From positions 1 to 64,000 of the forward strand of contig CAZBLK010000002.1 in the NCBI GenBank assembly GCA_964492715.1: a DNA stretch of 64,000 nt, written 5' to 3'. The stretch is from CAZBLK01 sp964492715. GTDB taxonomy: Bacteria; Bacillota; Clostridia; Lachnospirales; WRBF01. A model generated the notes under the pieces. The model had not been told where the DNA came from. It saw nothing but the letters and a program-made list of their open reading frames with translations, and searched no databases. The position numbers and the translations under genes are program-made. Shown here piece by piece: positions 8,747-16,902 of the stretch. Positions within the stretch are counted from its first letter, which is position 1. Each line of letters opens with the position of its first letter.

Positions 8747-9172
8747 ATGGGGAATAAAATTAGGCTCAAAGTCGTTACGCCTACAAGAGTTTTGTTTGAT
8801 GATGACGTTGATATGCTTATTATGCGTACAGTCGAAGGCGACATGGGCGTTCTTTATGGGCATCAGCCTTTAAGCACAGTTCTTAGCTATGGTGCACTAC
8901 GCATTATGCAAGGTGAGGGTGAAAAGCAAGCGGCTGTTCTTGGCGGCTTTGCAGAAATTACACCTAAGCTTGTAACAGTTTTGTCAACTGTTGCCGAGTG
9001 GTCCGACGAAATTGACGTAGAGCGTGCGAAGCAGTCTATGGCTCGTGCCGAAGCTCGCATGAAGTCAACAGACACTCTTGTAAACGTAAAGCGTGCAGAG
9101 GCGGCGTTTAGGCGTGCCGTTGTGCGTATTGAAACTAGCAGTTATTCTATTCTTAAAGGTAAAGTTAGATAG
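8747..9172 (+). CDS. atpC: F-type ATP synthase subunit epsilon
   Basis: Small rotor subunit of 141 residues that links gamma to the c-ring and restrains ATP hydrolysis. It has the beta-sandwich motif GDMGVLYGHQPL and a C-terminal helical hairpin rich in Ala, Glu and Arg (ERAKQSMARAEARM). It is the last gene of the operon and a strong terminator begins eight bases after its stop. Confidence 0.94.
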   Translation: MGNKIRLKVVTPTRVLFDDDVDMLIMRTVEGDMGVLYGHQPLSTVLSYGALRIMQGEGEKQAAVLGGFAEITPKLVTVLSTVAEWSDEIDVERAKQSMARAEARMKSTDTLVNVKRAEAAFRRAVVRIETSSYSILKGKVR

Positions 9173-9179
9173 TTTTTTT

Positions 9180-9210
9180 AGGGCTGTTGATTTTTCAACA
9201 GCCCTTTTTG
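9180..9210 (+). terminator. Rho-independent terminator of the atp operon
   Basis: A perfect 11-base stem AGGGCTGTTGA / TCAACAGCCCT with a TTTT loop and a short T run, directly after atpC. Confidence 0.9.
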
Positions 9211-9227
9211 CTGGTTTAAAGTTAAAA

Positions 9228-9300
9228 CATTGGGGGAGGGAACCTTTTTTCAAACGGTAAAAAAGGCTCCCTCCCCAAACCACCTCTCTCCAAAAAAGCC
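9228..9300. repeat. Hairpin repeat, family B
   Basis: TTGGGGGAGGGAACCTTTTTT, a short loop (CAAACGGT) and AAAAAAGGCTCCCTCCCCAA, followed by ACCACCTCTCTCCAAAAAAGCC. One of five related copies. Confidence 0.7.
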
Positions 9301-9410
9301 AATTTGAAAGGTGGTAGATGGATAATCTTTAAATTTTTTTGCTTGATTTTTGAGTTTGTGTGATATATAATTATGTTTACTAAAGATGGTTAGTGTAATT
9401 TAATATTTAT

Positions 9411-9496
9411 GGAAGCGTATCGAAGTGGTTATAACGGCCCTGACTCGAAATCAGGTGTACCTCCGGGTACCGTGGGTTCGAATCCCACCGCTTCCG
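9411..9496 (+). tRNA. tRNA-Ser (anticodon CGA)
   Basis: Acceptor arms GGAAGCG (9411-9417) and CGCTTCC (9489-9495) pair. The anticodon arm CCTGA-CTCGAAA-TCAGG gives anticodon CGA. A long variable arm GTACC-TCCG-GGTAC, typical of serine tRNAs, is followed by the T arm GTGGGTTCGAATCCCAC. CCA is not encoded. It reads UCG codons. Confidence 0.95.
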
Positions 9497-9499
9497 TTC

Positions 9500-9532
9500 A
9501 AAAGCCAGCAAACCTGTGCGTTGCTGGCTTTT
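9500..9532 (+). terminator. Terminator after tRNA-Ser
   Basis: A 12-base stem AAAAGCCAGCAA / TTGCTGGCTTTT follows the tRNA by three bases and ends in a T-rich tail. Confidence 0.8.
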
Positions 9533-9620
9533 ATTTAAAAGTGCCCTTATAGCAATTTTATTGTTCATTTAAATTAAAGTTCTGCATTAATCTTTATTCA
9601 AACTTGCAAATCACTTTGCC

Positions 9621-10880
9621 TTATAACAATTGAACAATTGATACACTTCCTGTTGGCGAAGTTGCTGTTGCAGAGCCGCTATAACGAAAATCTAAGGTTA
9701 CAGCCCCACCAGTTGTGTCTACGAAAAATGAAGTTCCGACACTTACTTGGCTGGTTGTGAGATTTGTAACAGCTGCACTAATAAAATCACCTGCTGCTAT
9801 AGTGTTTAGTCGGGGTGTTACCGAAATGTTACCATTTATTATTATATTCACCCTCAAGTTATAGCTTACTGAAAAGACATGTCCAGCCGCTAACAGAAAC
9901 GTATTTGAAGTAGGGGCTTGAATAGTAGTGCTATAATTAAACTGTTGTGAATAGTTTATTGGCTGTGCATTTAGTATTTGAGTATCACTCACCAAATATT
10001 GTGCATTTTGGGCGGTAGCGGTGGCGCCAGTTGGTCCAGTAGTTCCTGCTGTACCCGAAGCGCCAGTTGGGCCAGTAGGGCCAGTAATGCCAGTAGCGCC
10101 AGTAGCGCCAGTAGCGCCAGTAGCGCCAGTAGCGCCAGTAGCGCCAGTGGCACCAATATCGCCAGTGGCACCAGTGACACCAGTAGCACCAGTGACACCA
10201 GTAGCACCAGTGACACCAGTAGCACCAGTAGCACCAGTGACACCAGTAGTGCCAGTAGCGCCAGTGGCACCAATATCGCCAGTAGGGCCGGTAGCACCTG
10301 TTGCACCGATATCTCCAGTAGCACCAGTGACACCAGTAGCACCAGTGACACCAGTAGCACCAGTGACACCAGTAGCACCAGTAGCACCAACATCGCCAGT
10401 AGCGCCAGTAGCACCGGTAGCGCCAATATCACCAGTAGCCCCTGTAACTCCTGTAGCGCCTGTAACTCCAGTAGAGCCAGTAGCACCAGTAGCACCTGTA
10501 GCGCCGGTAGAACCTGTAGCGCCAGTAGAACCTGTAGCGCCGGTAGAGCCTGTGTCACCAGTAGCACCAGTAGCACCAGTAGCACCGGTAGCACCGGTAG
10601 CACCAGTAGCACCAGTGCTGCCAGTAGCACCAGTTCTTCCAGTAGCACCAGTAGCACCAGTAGCACCTTTAGCACCTATAGCGCCAGTAGCACCTGTTGT
10701 GCCAGTAGCACCTGTTGTGCCGGTAGCACCTTTTGTACCTGTAGAGCCAGTCGCACCAGTCGCGCCAGTTCTTCCAGTGACACCTGCGGGTCCAGTAGGG
10801 CCAGTAGGACCAGTAGGGCCAGCAGGCCCGATAATCTCGGTAATTTGATTGTATTGGTCAGTTAAGCTGTTGGTAATCAT
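9621..10880 (-). CDS. Collagen-like (BclA-type) surface or exosporium protein
   Basis: The 419-residue protein has a short N-terminal segment (1-17), about 90 G-X-Y triplets (roughly 18-287) dominated by GAT, GPT, GVT and GST, and a 132-residue beta-rich C-terminal domain like the trimerising head of BclA-type spore hair proteins. Threonine in the third position is the usual O-glycosylation site in such proteins. It has no signal peptide, as is common for exosporium proteins made in the mother cell. The start at ATG 10880 follows AAAGGTG. A sigma-K-like promoter lies upstream. The nearly periodic DNA leaves open frames on both strands; only this one gives collagen triplets plus a folded domain. 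Confidence 0.9.
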   Translation of the reverse strand: MITNSLTDQYNQITEIIGPAGPTGPTGPTGPAGVTGRTGATGATGSTGTKGATGTTGATGTTGATGAIGAKGATGATGATGRTGATGSTGATGATGATGATGATGATGDTGSTGATGSTGATGSTGATGATGATGSTGVTGATGVTGATGDIGATGATGATGDVGATGATGVTGATGVTGATGVTGATGDIGATGATGPTGDIGATGATGTTGVTGATGATGVTGATGVTGATGVTGATGDIGATGATGATGATGATGATGATGITGPTGPTGASGTAGTTGPTGATATAQNAQYLVSDTQILNAQPINYSQQFNYSTTIQAPTSNTFLLAAGHVFSVSYNLRVNIIINGNISVTPRLNTIAAGDFISAAVTNLTTSQVSVGTSFFVDTTGGAVTLDFRYSGSATATSPTGSVSIVQLL

Positions 10881-10974
10881 TTTATATTCACACCTTTAAT
10901 AGAACATTTAAGGTACAAAAGGTATATTAGATCTATTCTACGATATAGGGTCTAATTTTTTTATACCATTAGGA

Positions 10975-11003
10975 TATGTTATGTGATAATAAAAATAAGT
11001 GTG
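10975..11003 (-). promoter_or_regulatory. Sigma-K-like promoter of the collagen-like gene
   Basis: On the minus strand CACA (11003-11000) is followed after 16 bases by CATAACATA (10983-10975), an exact fit to the Bacillus sigma-K pattern mACm-N16/17-CATAnnnTA. It lies about 95 bases upstream of the start codon. Confidence 0.6.
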
Positions 11004-11090
11004 ACAAGTATCACCTTGTCTTGGAATTACATAAGTATGTGGTTAAATAGCCTTGCCAATAGCATTCGTATATTTGTTTGATATAACCCT

Positions 11091-11255
11091 AGAACCTGTG
11101 TTAAGTAATGGGTTGCCCAGATTTAAAACAGCGATTTTTCGCCATTCTAGGCGTGGTGGCAAAGGCATAATAGAAAAATTATGTCAAGCCGCCACAACGA
11201 AAATGGTGGAATAATCGCTTTAAAGATGGGTAACAGCTTACTGAACACAGGTTCT
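11091..11255. mobile_element. 165-bp fold-back element (MITE-like), copy 1
   Basis: It begins AGAACCTGTGTTAAGTAATG and ends with the inverted counterpart CTTACTGAACACAGGTTCT. The interior also folds on itself (CGCCATT...AATGGTGG; GTGGTGGC...GCCGCCAC; CATAAT...ATTATG). It is about 97 percent identical to 43915-44080. It encodes no transposase. No clear target duplication is visible. The rest of the gap 10,881-11,469 holds only promoter-like AT-rich sequence. Confidence 0.75.
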
Positions 11256-11469
11256 ATATTTCGTATTTCGCCAAACAGTGTCCACAGAAGTTATTAGGCT
11301 TTTGTATATACTTGTATTTTATATGAGTTTCTGCTAAAATTTACTTAGAGCGTGTTTGGTAAATCACTTGGTACGGATTTTCGAGCAGGCTTTTCGTTAT
11401 ACGAGGAATTATAATTTTGCAGTTCTAGCCTTATAGAATAATATAATTGAATAAACAAATGGAGAACAA

Positions 11470-12087
11470 ATGGATAATATAATTGAAGAGGTTTTAAGAA
11501 GTTTAAAAAGAAATAATATGGAAGGCTATTTTGTTACGAGCCAAAATCAACTTATTACTTTAATTGGTAGCCTAATTAAAGCAGGCGCTTCTGTTGGCTG
11601 CGGCGACTCTGTCACATTAGAGCAATTAGGTGTTTTTGATTTTTTTAGAAACGGAAACTACGATTTTTACGACAAGTATAAAGCTGGTCTTACATCAGCA
11701 GAAAAGCGAGAAATATATATAAAAAATTTTAGTGCAGACACGTTTATTACTGGCTCTAACGCAGTTACTGTAGATGGAAAAATATTTAATATTGATGGCA
11801 ACGGTAGTAGGGTTGCGCCTATGCTTTATGGCCCTAACCAAGTAATTATTGTTGTGGGCATAAACAAAATTGTTGAAAATGTTGATGAGGCTATTCAGAG
11901 AACAAGGCAAATAGCAGCTCCGTTAGATGCTAAAAGGCTTAAAAAAGAAACGCCTTGCACAAAGCTTGGCAAGTGCATTGACTGCAAGCATAAACAACGC
12001 ATATGCAACGATTTTGTGCTAATTACTGGGCAATTTATAGAAGGTAGGATTAAAGTAATTTTTGTGGATGAAACTTTGGGGTACTAG
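11470..12087 (+). CDS. LUD-domain protein (lactate-utilisation type)
   Basis: A 205-residue cytosolic protein of the LUD/LutC-like family. It carries GCGDSVTLEQLG near the N-terminus, FITGSNAVTVDGKIFNIDGNG and the conserved tail GPNQVIIVVGINKIVENVDEA. A cysteine cluster (CTKLGKCIDCKHKQRICND) lies near residues 160-180 and may bind metal. Related proteins act in lactate oxidation with iron-sulfur partners, but none are adjacent, so the role is unknown. The start ATG 11470 follows TGGAGAAC. The gene is near larB and larC, which are also linked to lactate. Confidence 0.8.
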   Translation: MDNIIEEVLRSLKRNNMEGYFVTSQNQLITLIGSLIKAGASVGCGDSVTLEQLGVFDFFRNGNYDFYDKYKAGLTSAEKREIYIKNFSADTFITGSNAVTVDGKIFNIDGNGSRVAPMLYGPNQVIIVVGINKIVENVDEAIQRTRQIAAPLDAKRLKKETPCTKLGKCIDCKHKQRICNDFVLITGQFIEGRIKVIFVDETLGY

Positions 12088-12338
12088 GGCGTATCCAACT
12101 TTTCATTGTTAATGTTTACTTTTATCGGGTATTTAATAAGTTTTGCAAAGGAAGCCTTGGAATTGTACATAATGTAAACCTTTGTTTTGCTTGCAATTTC
12201 TTCAACCTCTTTATTATTACTAAAGCCAAAATATCGGTTTTCATGTGTGCCAAAAACGCTATGGTTCATTGTAAGCTCAAACGGTATAGTTTCATTTTCT
12301 GAATTATAGCTTCCTGTAAAAGAGTTGTATTCAAACAA
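12084..12338 (-). CDS. Hypothetical protein, probably an N-terminally truncated fragment
   Basis: An 84-codon frame from TTG 12338, overlapping the end of the LUD gene by four bases. The same frame stays open upstream to about 12424 without any canonical start (PVLLRGNNFTLISNERSG precedes it), and then meets a GGAATTGCTATA motif and the larC terminator. The sequence is mixed beta-like (NHSVFGTHENRYFGFSNN). No ribosome-binding site is visible at the TTG. I do not recognise the family; it looks like the C-terminal part of a larger gene whose beginning has been lost. Confidence 0.35.
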   Translation of the reverse strand: MFEYNSFTGSYNSENETIPFELTMNHSVFGTHENRYFGFSNNKEVEEIASKTKVYIMYNSKASFAKLIKYPIKVNINNEKLDTP

Positions 12339-12428
12339 AGTCCCTTCAAATTTTGCGGTGCCGCTTCTCTCGTTTGAAATTAATGTAAAGTTGTTTCCTC
12401 TTAATAAAACTGGAATTGCTATATAATA

Positions 12429-12467
12429 AGCGGTTTACCCAAACCAATTTAATTGAGGTAAACCGCT
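12429..12467 (-). terminator. Terminator after larC
   Basis: An 11-base perfect stem AGCGGTTTACC / GGTAAACCGCT, located just beyond the larC stop and followed on the minus strand by TTATTATAT. Confidence 0.7.
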
Positions 12468-12473
12468 AATGCC

Positions 12474-13742
12474 TTATAAAACTTCTCTATAAACGTCCTG
12501 CAAAGAAACCCCAAACTTTTGCGCCACGTCTTTAACAGAGTCATACTCTGCACGAACTCTAGTAGTACCATTAAAAGTGGAAGCCTTTGCCATTATGTCG
12601 CCGTAGCGTGTTTTCACCGTTACGCTTTCCCTGTCTAAAACTGTGCGCTGTTCTGTGCGCCTTCTAATGCCGATTGTTGACGTTTCGGAAAAAATTACAC
12701 CTTCTAGCTTTTCAACTTCGTTTTCGTTGCACAAAACGGTTAGCTTTACGGCTGGGCGGTTTTTCTTCATTTGAATGGACGTGAAGAAAACGTCCTTTGC
12801 GCCTTCGTTTAAAAGCCGCTCCATGACGTAGCCCAAAACTTCTGATGTGCAGTCGTCTATGTTTGTTTCAAGCACAGTAATGACTTGGTTTTTTTCCGAC
12901 TTTTCACACATGTACACACGAAGCACGTTTGGAATTTTCAAGTCTCTTGTTCCTGCGCCGTAACCAATTTTTGTAATGGCAAGCTGCGGCATAAGCCCAT
13001 AGCTTTGCGCAAGCTCGGCAATAATCGCCGCACCTGTTGGCGTTACAAGTTCTTTTTCAATGTCAATTTGGCGTGCTTGTGTTTTTGCATCTTTAAAAAT
13101 TTCTATTACAGCAGGAACAGGAATTGGAATCATTCCGTGCTGGCAATGTGTAAAGCCATGTCCGTCGTTTACAATTGAAGAATAAACAGCGTCTGGCGCA
13201 AGAATATCAACGCAAATTGCAGCTCCTACTATGTCGACAATTGAGTCAACCGCACCAACTTCATGGAAATGAACTTCTTCTGGCGTGGTGCTGTGAACTT
13301 TTGCTTCGGCAACGGCAATTCTTTTGAACATTGCTTTTGCAAGCTTTTTTGCACCTTGTGTAATGCCGCTTGCTTCAATTAGGTTTACAATGTCGGCATA
13401 ATTTCTGCCGTGGGTATGTGTATGTTCATGCTCATGCTCGTGTTCATGCTCGTGTTCATGCTCATGCTCATGCTCGTGTTCATGTTCAAGTTGGTGTTCA
13501 TGCTTATGGTCATGGCAATGGTGATGATGATGATGATGATGTTCTTCTTCAATAACCACTTTTGCATAACAAGCACCAACTCCATTTTTAACAACTCTTG
13601 AAACCTCAAGCTTCCAGCCGCCAACGCCAAGTTTATTAAGCTCGGAAACAAGAACTTCCTCACTAACGCCAAGGTCAATAAGCGCACCCAAAACCATGTC
13701 GCCGCTTATGCCTGAAAAGCAGTCAAAATATAATATTTTCAT
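12474..13742 (-). CDS. larC: Nickel-pincer cofactor biosynthesis protein LarC, with His-rich insert
   Basis: LarC inserts nickel into the dithiocarboxylated pincer nucleotide to finish the cofactor of lactate racemase-type enzymes. The 422-residue product starts MKILYFDCFSGISGDM and carries the HFHEVGAVDSIVDIVG motif. Between residues about 69 and 112 there is a low-complexity run of His with Glu, Asp and Thr, likely a nickel store. It is encoded in one frame, unlike Lactiplantibacillus plantarum, where larC needs a frameshift. The start ATG 13740-13742 follows AAGGGGA. It lies downstream of larB, 55 bases apart, apparently in one operon. Confidence 0.93.
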   Translation of the reverse strand: MKILYFDCFSGISGDMVLGALIDLGVSEEVLVSELNKLGVGGWKLEVSRVVKNGVGACYAKVVIEEEHHHHHHHHCHDHKHEHQLEHEHEHEHEHEHEHEHEHEHEHTHTHGRNYADIVNLIEASGITQGAKKLAKAMFKRIAVAEAKVHSTTPEEVHFHEVGAVDSIVDIVGAAICVDILAPDAVYSSIVNDGHGFTHCQHGMIPIPVPAVIEIFKDAKTQARQIDIEKELVTPTGAAIIAELAQSYGLMPQLAITKIGYGAGTRDLKIPNVLRVYMCEKSEKNQVITVLETNIDDCTSEVLGYVMERLLNEGAKDVFFTSIQMKKNRPAVKLTVLCNENEVEKLEGVIFSETSTIGIRRRTEQRTVLDRESVTVKTRYGDIMAKASTFNGTTRVRAEYDSVKDVAQKFGVSLQDVYREVL

Positions 13743-13797
13743 TAATCTATCCCCTTATAGCAATTTGAACCTTTAGTCGCCAACCAATTTTAACAAT

Positions 13798-14556
13798 TTA
13801 TTCAAATTGCGATATAGCAGAAACAATGCTGTCTGCCAAAACTGCCGCACCAAAACCATTGTCTATGTTTACAACACCAACGCCGCTTGCACAACTGTTT
13901 AACATGCTTAAAAGGGCGGCAATTCCGCCAAACGCCGCACCGTAACCAACGCTAGTTGGCACAGCAATAACAGGCTTGTTTGTAAGCCCACCAACAACAC
14001 TTGCCAAAGCACCTTCCATGCCAGCCACGACAATTATTACAGTTGCGCTGTCGAAAACATCAAGCTTATTTAAAAGCCTGTGCAGCCCAGCAACGCCAAC
14101 GTCATAAACTCGTGTAACTTCGTTTCCAAAAAATTCGGCTGTAACAGCTGCTTCCTCACACACAGCAATGTCAGAAGTGCCAGCCGAAACAACGGCAATT
14201 TTACCAACGTTCTTTTTTGGTGTAGGGTCTAAACAAACAGAAGCTATGCGTGCAGCTTCAAAAAAAACAGCTTCTTCAAAAACTTCTTTTATGGCTTCAA
14301 ATTTTTCACGGTTAATTCTTGTAGCCAAAACAGTTGCTGCTTCGTTTTGCTTCATGTTTAACACAATTTTTTTTATTTGCTCAACAGTTTTGCCTTCACC
14401 GTAAATTACTTCTGGGCGGCCAGTGCGAAGCTTTCTATTGTAGTCAATTACGGCGTCGCCAATGTCGTCAAAAGGCTTGTATTTTATCATGCTTTCTGCT
14501 TCGTCAATTGGAAGCGTGCCTTCTTTGACTAGCGCAAGAATTTGCTTTATGTCCAT
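13798..14556 (-). CDS. larB: Nickel-pincer cofactor biosynthesis protein LarB
   Basis: LarB carboxylates and hydrolyses nicotinic acid adenine dinucleotide, the first step of the nickel-pincer pathway. The 252-residue protein resembles AIR carboxylase (PurE-like) in its C-terminal half: VSAGTSDIAVCEEAA, VVAGMEGALASVVGG, PTSVGYGAAFGG and LNSCASGVGVVNIDNGFGAA. Cys222 aligns with the catalytic cysteine known in LarB. The start ATG 14556 follows AAAAAGGAG. LarA and LarE are not in the window. Confidence 0.93.
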   Translation of the reverse strand: MDIKQILALVKEGTLPIDEAESMIKYKPFDDIGDAVIDYNRKLRTGRPEVIYGEGKTVEQIKKIVLNMKQNEAATVLATRINREKFEAIKEVFEEAVFFEAARIASVCLDPTPKKNVGKIAVVSAGTSDIAVCEEAAVTAEFFGNEVTRVYDVGVAGLHRLLNKLDVFDSATVIIVVAGMEGALASVVGGLTNKPVIAVPTSVGYGAAFGGIAALLSMLNSCASGVGVVNIDNGFGAAVLADSIVSAISQFE

Positions 14557-14592
14557 GATAACTCCTTTTTAAATTTATAATATTAAAGGACT

Positions 14593-14670
14593 AAGACCTT
14601 GGGGGAGAGAACTTTTTTTCAAACGGTGAAAAAAGGTTCTCTCCCCCAAACCCCCACTCTCTAAAAAGCT
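14593..14670. repeat. Hairpin repeat, family B
   Basis: GACCTTGGGGGAGAGAACTTTTTTT, loop CAAACGGTG, AAAAAAGGTTCTCTCCCCCAA and then ACCCCCACTCTCTAAAAAGC. It lies between rex and larB. Confidence 0.75.
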
Positions 14671-14759
14671 GAACGATAAGTTTGAATTTCTTTATTCGTT
14701 TTACAGAACACATAAAAATTCAGCAATGCCCAACGGACATTGCCTGCTTATTTTCATTT

Positions 14760-15416
14760 TTATTTTTTAACGTACCGCTCCAAAATAAAGCCTTCGTTCA
14801 GCTTGTAAAAAAGCGTCATTAAACTGTCGGAAAGATGAACGTTTTCAACAACAACATCTTTTGTGTTTTCAAGGTCAAGCGGCGTAAAGTTCCAAATGCT
14901 TTTAACCCCGCCCTTTATAACAACTTTTGCTACCTCGGCGGCGCTGGACTTTGGAACGCAAAGCACGGCAATGTCTACAGAGGTTTGCTCAAGAAAATTG
15001 CCCAAATTTTTAATATCTTTTATTTCAACACCATTTATTGTTGTTCCAATTTTTTGTGCATCTGTGTCAAAAATTGCCGCAAAAGAAACACCACGCTTTT
15101 GAAACTGAGTGTAGTTTAAAATGGCGTTGCCCAAGTTTCCTGCGCCAACAACAATTACGCTGTACGTTTTGTCAAGCCCCAAAATGGTTTTAATTTCGGA
15201 ATAAAGCAGTGAAACGTCATAGCCGTAGCCCTGTTGCCCAAAACAGCCAAAGTTGTTTAAGTCTTGTCGAATTTGTGAAGGTGTTGCATTCATTTTTTTG
15301 CTAAGTTCCTTTGACGAAATGCGTGTTACGTTGTTATCCAGCAAGTCGCCTAAGTACCTGTAATATTTCGGAAGCCTTTTTATAACGGCAAGCGAAACTT
15401 TTTTGTCGTAATCCAT
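14760..15416 (-). CDS. rex: Redox-sensing transcriptional repressor Rex
   Basis: The 218-residue repressor senses the NADH/NAD+ ratio. The N-terminal winged helix (about 10-65) has RLPKYYRYLGDL and the typical SSKELSKKMNATPSQIRQDL. The Rossmann domain has GAGNLG at 91-96. In Clostridia, Rex controls fermentation and NADH-recycling genes. It lies 76 bases after nox on the same strand, so the two may be co-transcribed, which would place Rex under its own control. Confidence 0.95.
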   Translation of the reverse strand: MDYDKKVSLAVIKRLPKYYRYLGDLLDNNVTRISSKELSKKMNATPSQIRQDLNNFGCFGQQGYGYDVSLLYSEIKTILGLDKTYSVIVVGAGNLGNAILNYTQFQKRGVSFAAIFDTDAQKIGTTINGVEIKDIKNLGNFLEQTSVDIAVLCVPKSSAAEVAKVVIKGGVKSIWNFTPLDLENTKDVVVENVHLSDSLMTLFYKLNEGFILERYVKK

Positions 15417-15492
15417 AATTTCGCTCCTGATTACTTTAGATTTAATATTAAAAATAGCCTAAAGTCCCCACCAAAAGGTGGGGACGAAAAAT

Positions 15493-16827
15493 TTACAGCA
15501 AGCCCAAAGCGGCTGTGTTAATTAAGTTCCAAGGTTTATTATAATACGGTTGGAAGAATTGGTCAACTAGTGCAACTTCCTCAATTGTCATTTGTTTGTA
15601 AACGCAAACGGAAAGTGTGTTCATTACTTGTGTGTAGTCAGCTTCTGAAGTAAGTTGTGCGCCAACAAGCCTTCTGCTTTCGCCTTCAAAAACAAGCTTT
15701 AGCGTAACAGGAACTGGGTTTGGCATAAACTCTGGTGTGTAGTTGTCTTTTACAACAATTGATTTTACGTTGTTTTCGCCGAAAACACGCTTTGCTTCGT
15801 CTTCTGTTAAGCCAGTAGCTGAGAGGTTTTCGTTGTAAACTTTGATGCCAGAAGTGCCTTGTGTGCCAACGTGCTTAACTTTCTTTTCAACAAGGTTTTT
15901 AGCAGCAACAATACCCATTCTAACAGCATTTGTTGCAAGCGGAATGTACCTAGTTTCGTTAGTTGGGTTGTAGTGAACTGTGCAGCAGTCGCCAGCGGCA
16001 ACAACGTCTGCGTCTGAAGTGTGCATGTACTCGTCAACAACGATTGCGCCGTTTGGAAGCATTTCAAGCTGCCCTTTGAACAAGTCTGTATTTGGTCTAA
16101 AACCAATACATTGAACAACTAAGTCAGCTTCGTAAGTGTTTTTGTCTGTTACAACTTTAGCTACGTTGCCGTTTTCTCCGACAAATTCCATCACCTTTTC
16201 GCCAAGAGCAAGCTTAATTCCGTGGTTTGTAAGTTGCTTTTCTGCAAGGTCTGTAAATTCCTTGTCCATATATTTTTTCATAATACGGTCTTCAACGTCG
16301 ATAAGTGTAACTTCCTTGCCTTGCTCTTTAAAAGCAACAACAAGCTCTACTCCAATGTAGCCAGCGCCAATTACTGTAACGTTTTTAGCGTTTGGCACAC
16401 GCTTAATAATTTCTTTTGCGTGGTCAAAGTTTTTGCAAAGAACGATGTTTTCAAGCTCGCCGCCTGGGAACTTTGGCATAATTGGCCAAGAGCCGGAAGT
16501 AATTAAAAGCTTGTCATATGTGTCTTCAAATTGTTCGCCTGATTCAAGGCTTTTAACTGTAAGCTTCTTTGCTTTAATGTCAACAGAAAGCACCTCGTGC
16601 TTCATTTTTGTGTCAACACCCATTGAAGCAAGTTGTGAAGGCGAACTGTAGAAAAGCCCATTAATGTCTTTTACAACACCTTCAACATAAAGAGCAATAC
16701 CGCATGAAAGGAACGAAATGTTGTCATTTCTTTCATAAACAGTAATTTGTGCGTCTGGGTAAAGTTTTGCCATGTTTGAAATTGCGGCTGTTCCTGCGTG
16801 TGTGCAACCGATTGCTACAATTTTCAT
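15493..16827 (-). CDS. nox: NADH oxidase / CoA-disulfide reductase family flavoprotein
   Basis: A 444-residue pyridine nucleotide-disulfide oxidoreductase. The FAD site lies at the N-terminus (AIGCTHAGTAAI), the redox cysteine is Cys42 in SFLSCGIALYVEG, and the NADH site is GAGYIGVELVVAF. The pattern fits H2O-forming NADH oxidase, which protects anaerobes from oxygen and regenerates NAD+; CoA-disulfide reductase is the main alternative. The start ATG 16827 follows AAAGGAG. Neighbouring rex and a candidate Rex site upstream suggest redox control. Confidence 0.88.
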   Translation of the reverse strand: MKIVAIGCTHAGTAAISNMAKLYPDAQITVYERNDNISFLSCGIALYVEGVVKDINGLFYSSPSQLASMGVDTKMKHEVLSVDIKAKKLTVKSLESGEQFEDTYDKLLITSGSWPIMPKFPGGELENIVLCKNFDHAKEIIKRVPNAKNVTVIGAGYIGVELVVAFKEQGKEVTLIDVEDRIMKKYMDKEFTDLAEKQLTNHGIKLALGEKVMEFVGENGNVAKVVTDKNTYEADLVVQCIGFRPNTDLFKGQLEMLPNGAIVVDEYMHTSDADVVAAGDCCTVHYNPTNETRYIPLATNAVRMGIVAAKNLVEKKVKHVGTQGTSGIKVYNENLSATGLTEDEAKRVFGENNVKSIVVKDNYTPEFMPNPVPVTLKLVFEGESRRLVGAQLTSEADYTQVMNTLSVCVYKQMTIEEVALVDQFFQPYYNKPWNLINTAALGLL

Positions 16828-16884
16828 ATAATCAGCTCCTTTTCATTAGGCTTCCGTTAGTCATTTGTAAACGGAAAAATTAGT

Positions 16885-16902
16885 GTGTTAAGTGTTTGTC
16901 AA
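16885..16902 (-). promoter_or_regulatory. Candidate Rex operator upstream of nox
   Basis: GTGTTAA-GTGT-TTGTCAA agrees with the clostridial Rex pattern TTGTTAA-N4-TTAACAA at 11 of 14 positions. On the minus strand it overlaps a TTGACA hexamer that could serve as a -35 box. It lies about 60 bases before the start codon. Confidence 0.35.

Noticed and set aside
9978..10865. Long plus-strand and second minus-strand frames across the collagen-like gene
   Set aside because: They arise from the 9-base periodicity of the G-X-T codons; they give Pro-Val-Ala, Ser-Ser or Leu-rich strings with no domain, no ribosome-binding site and no folded end.
13370..13601. Plus-strand frames opposite the LarC His run
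   Set aside because: They mirror the six-base repeat (His/Val/Met strings) and have no start signals.
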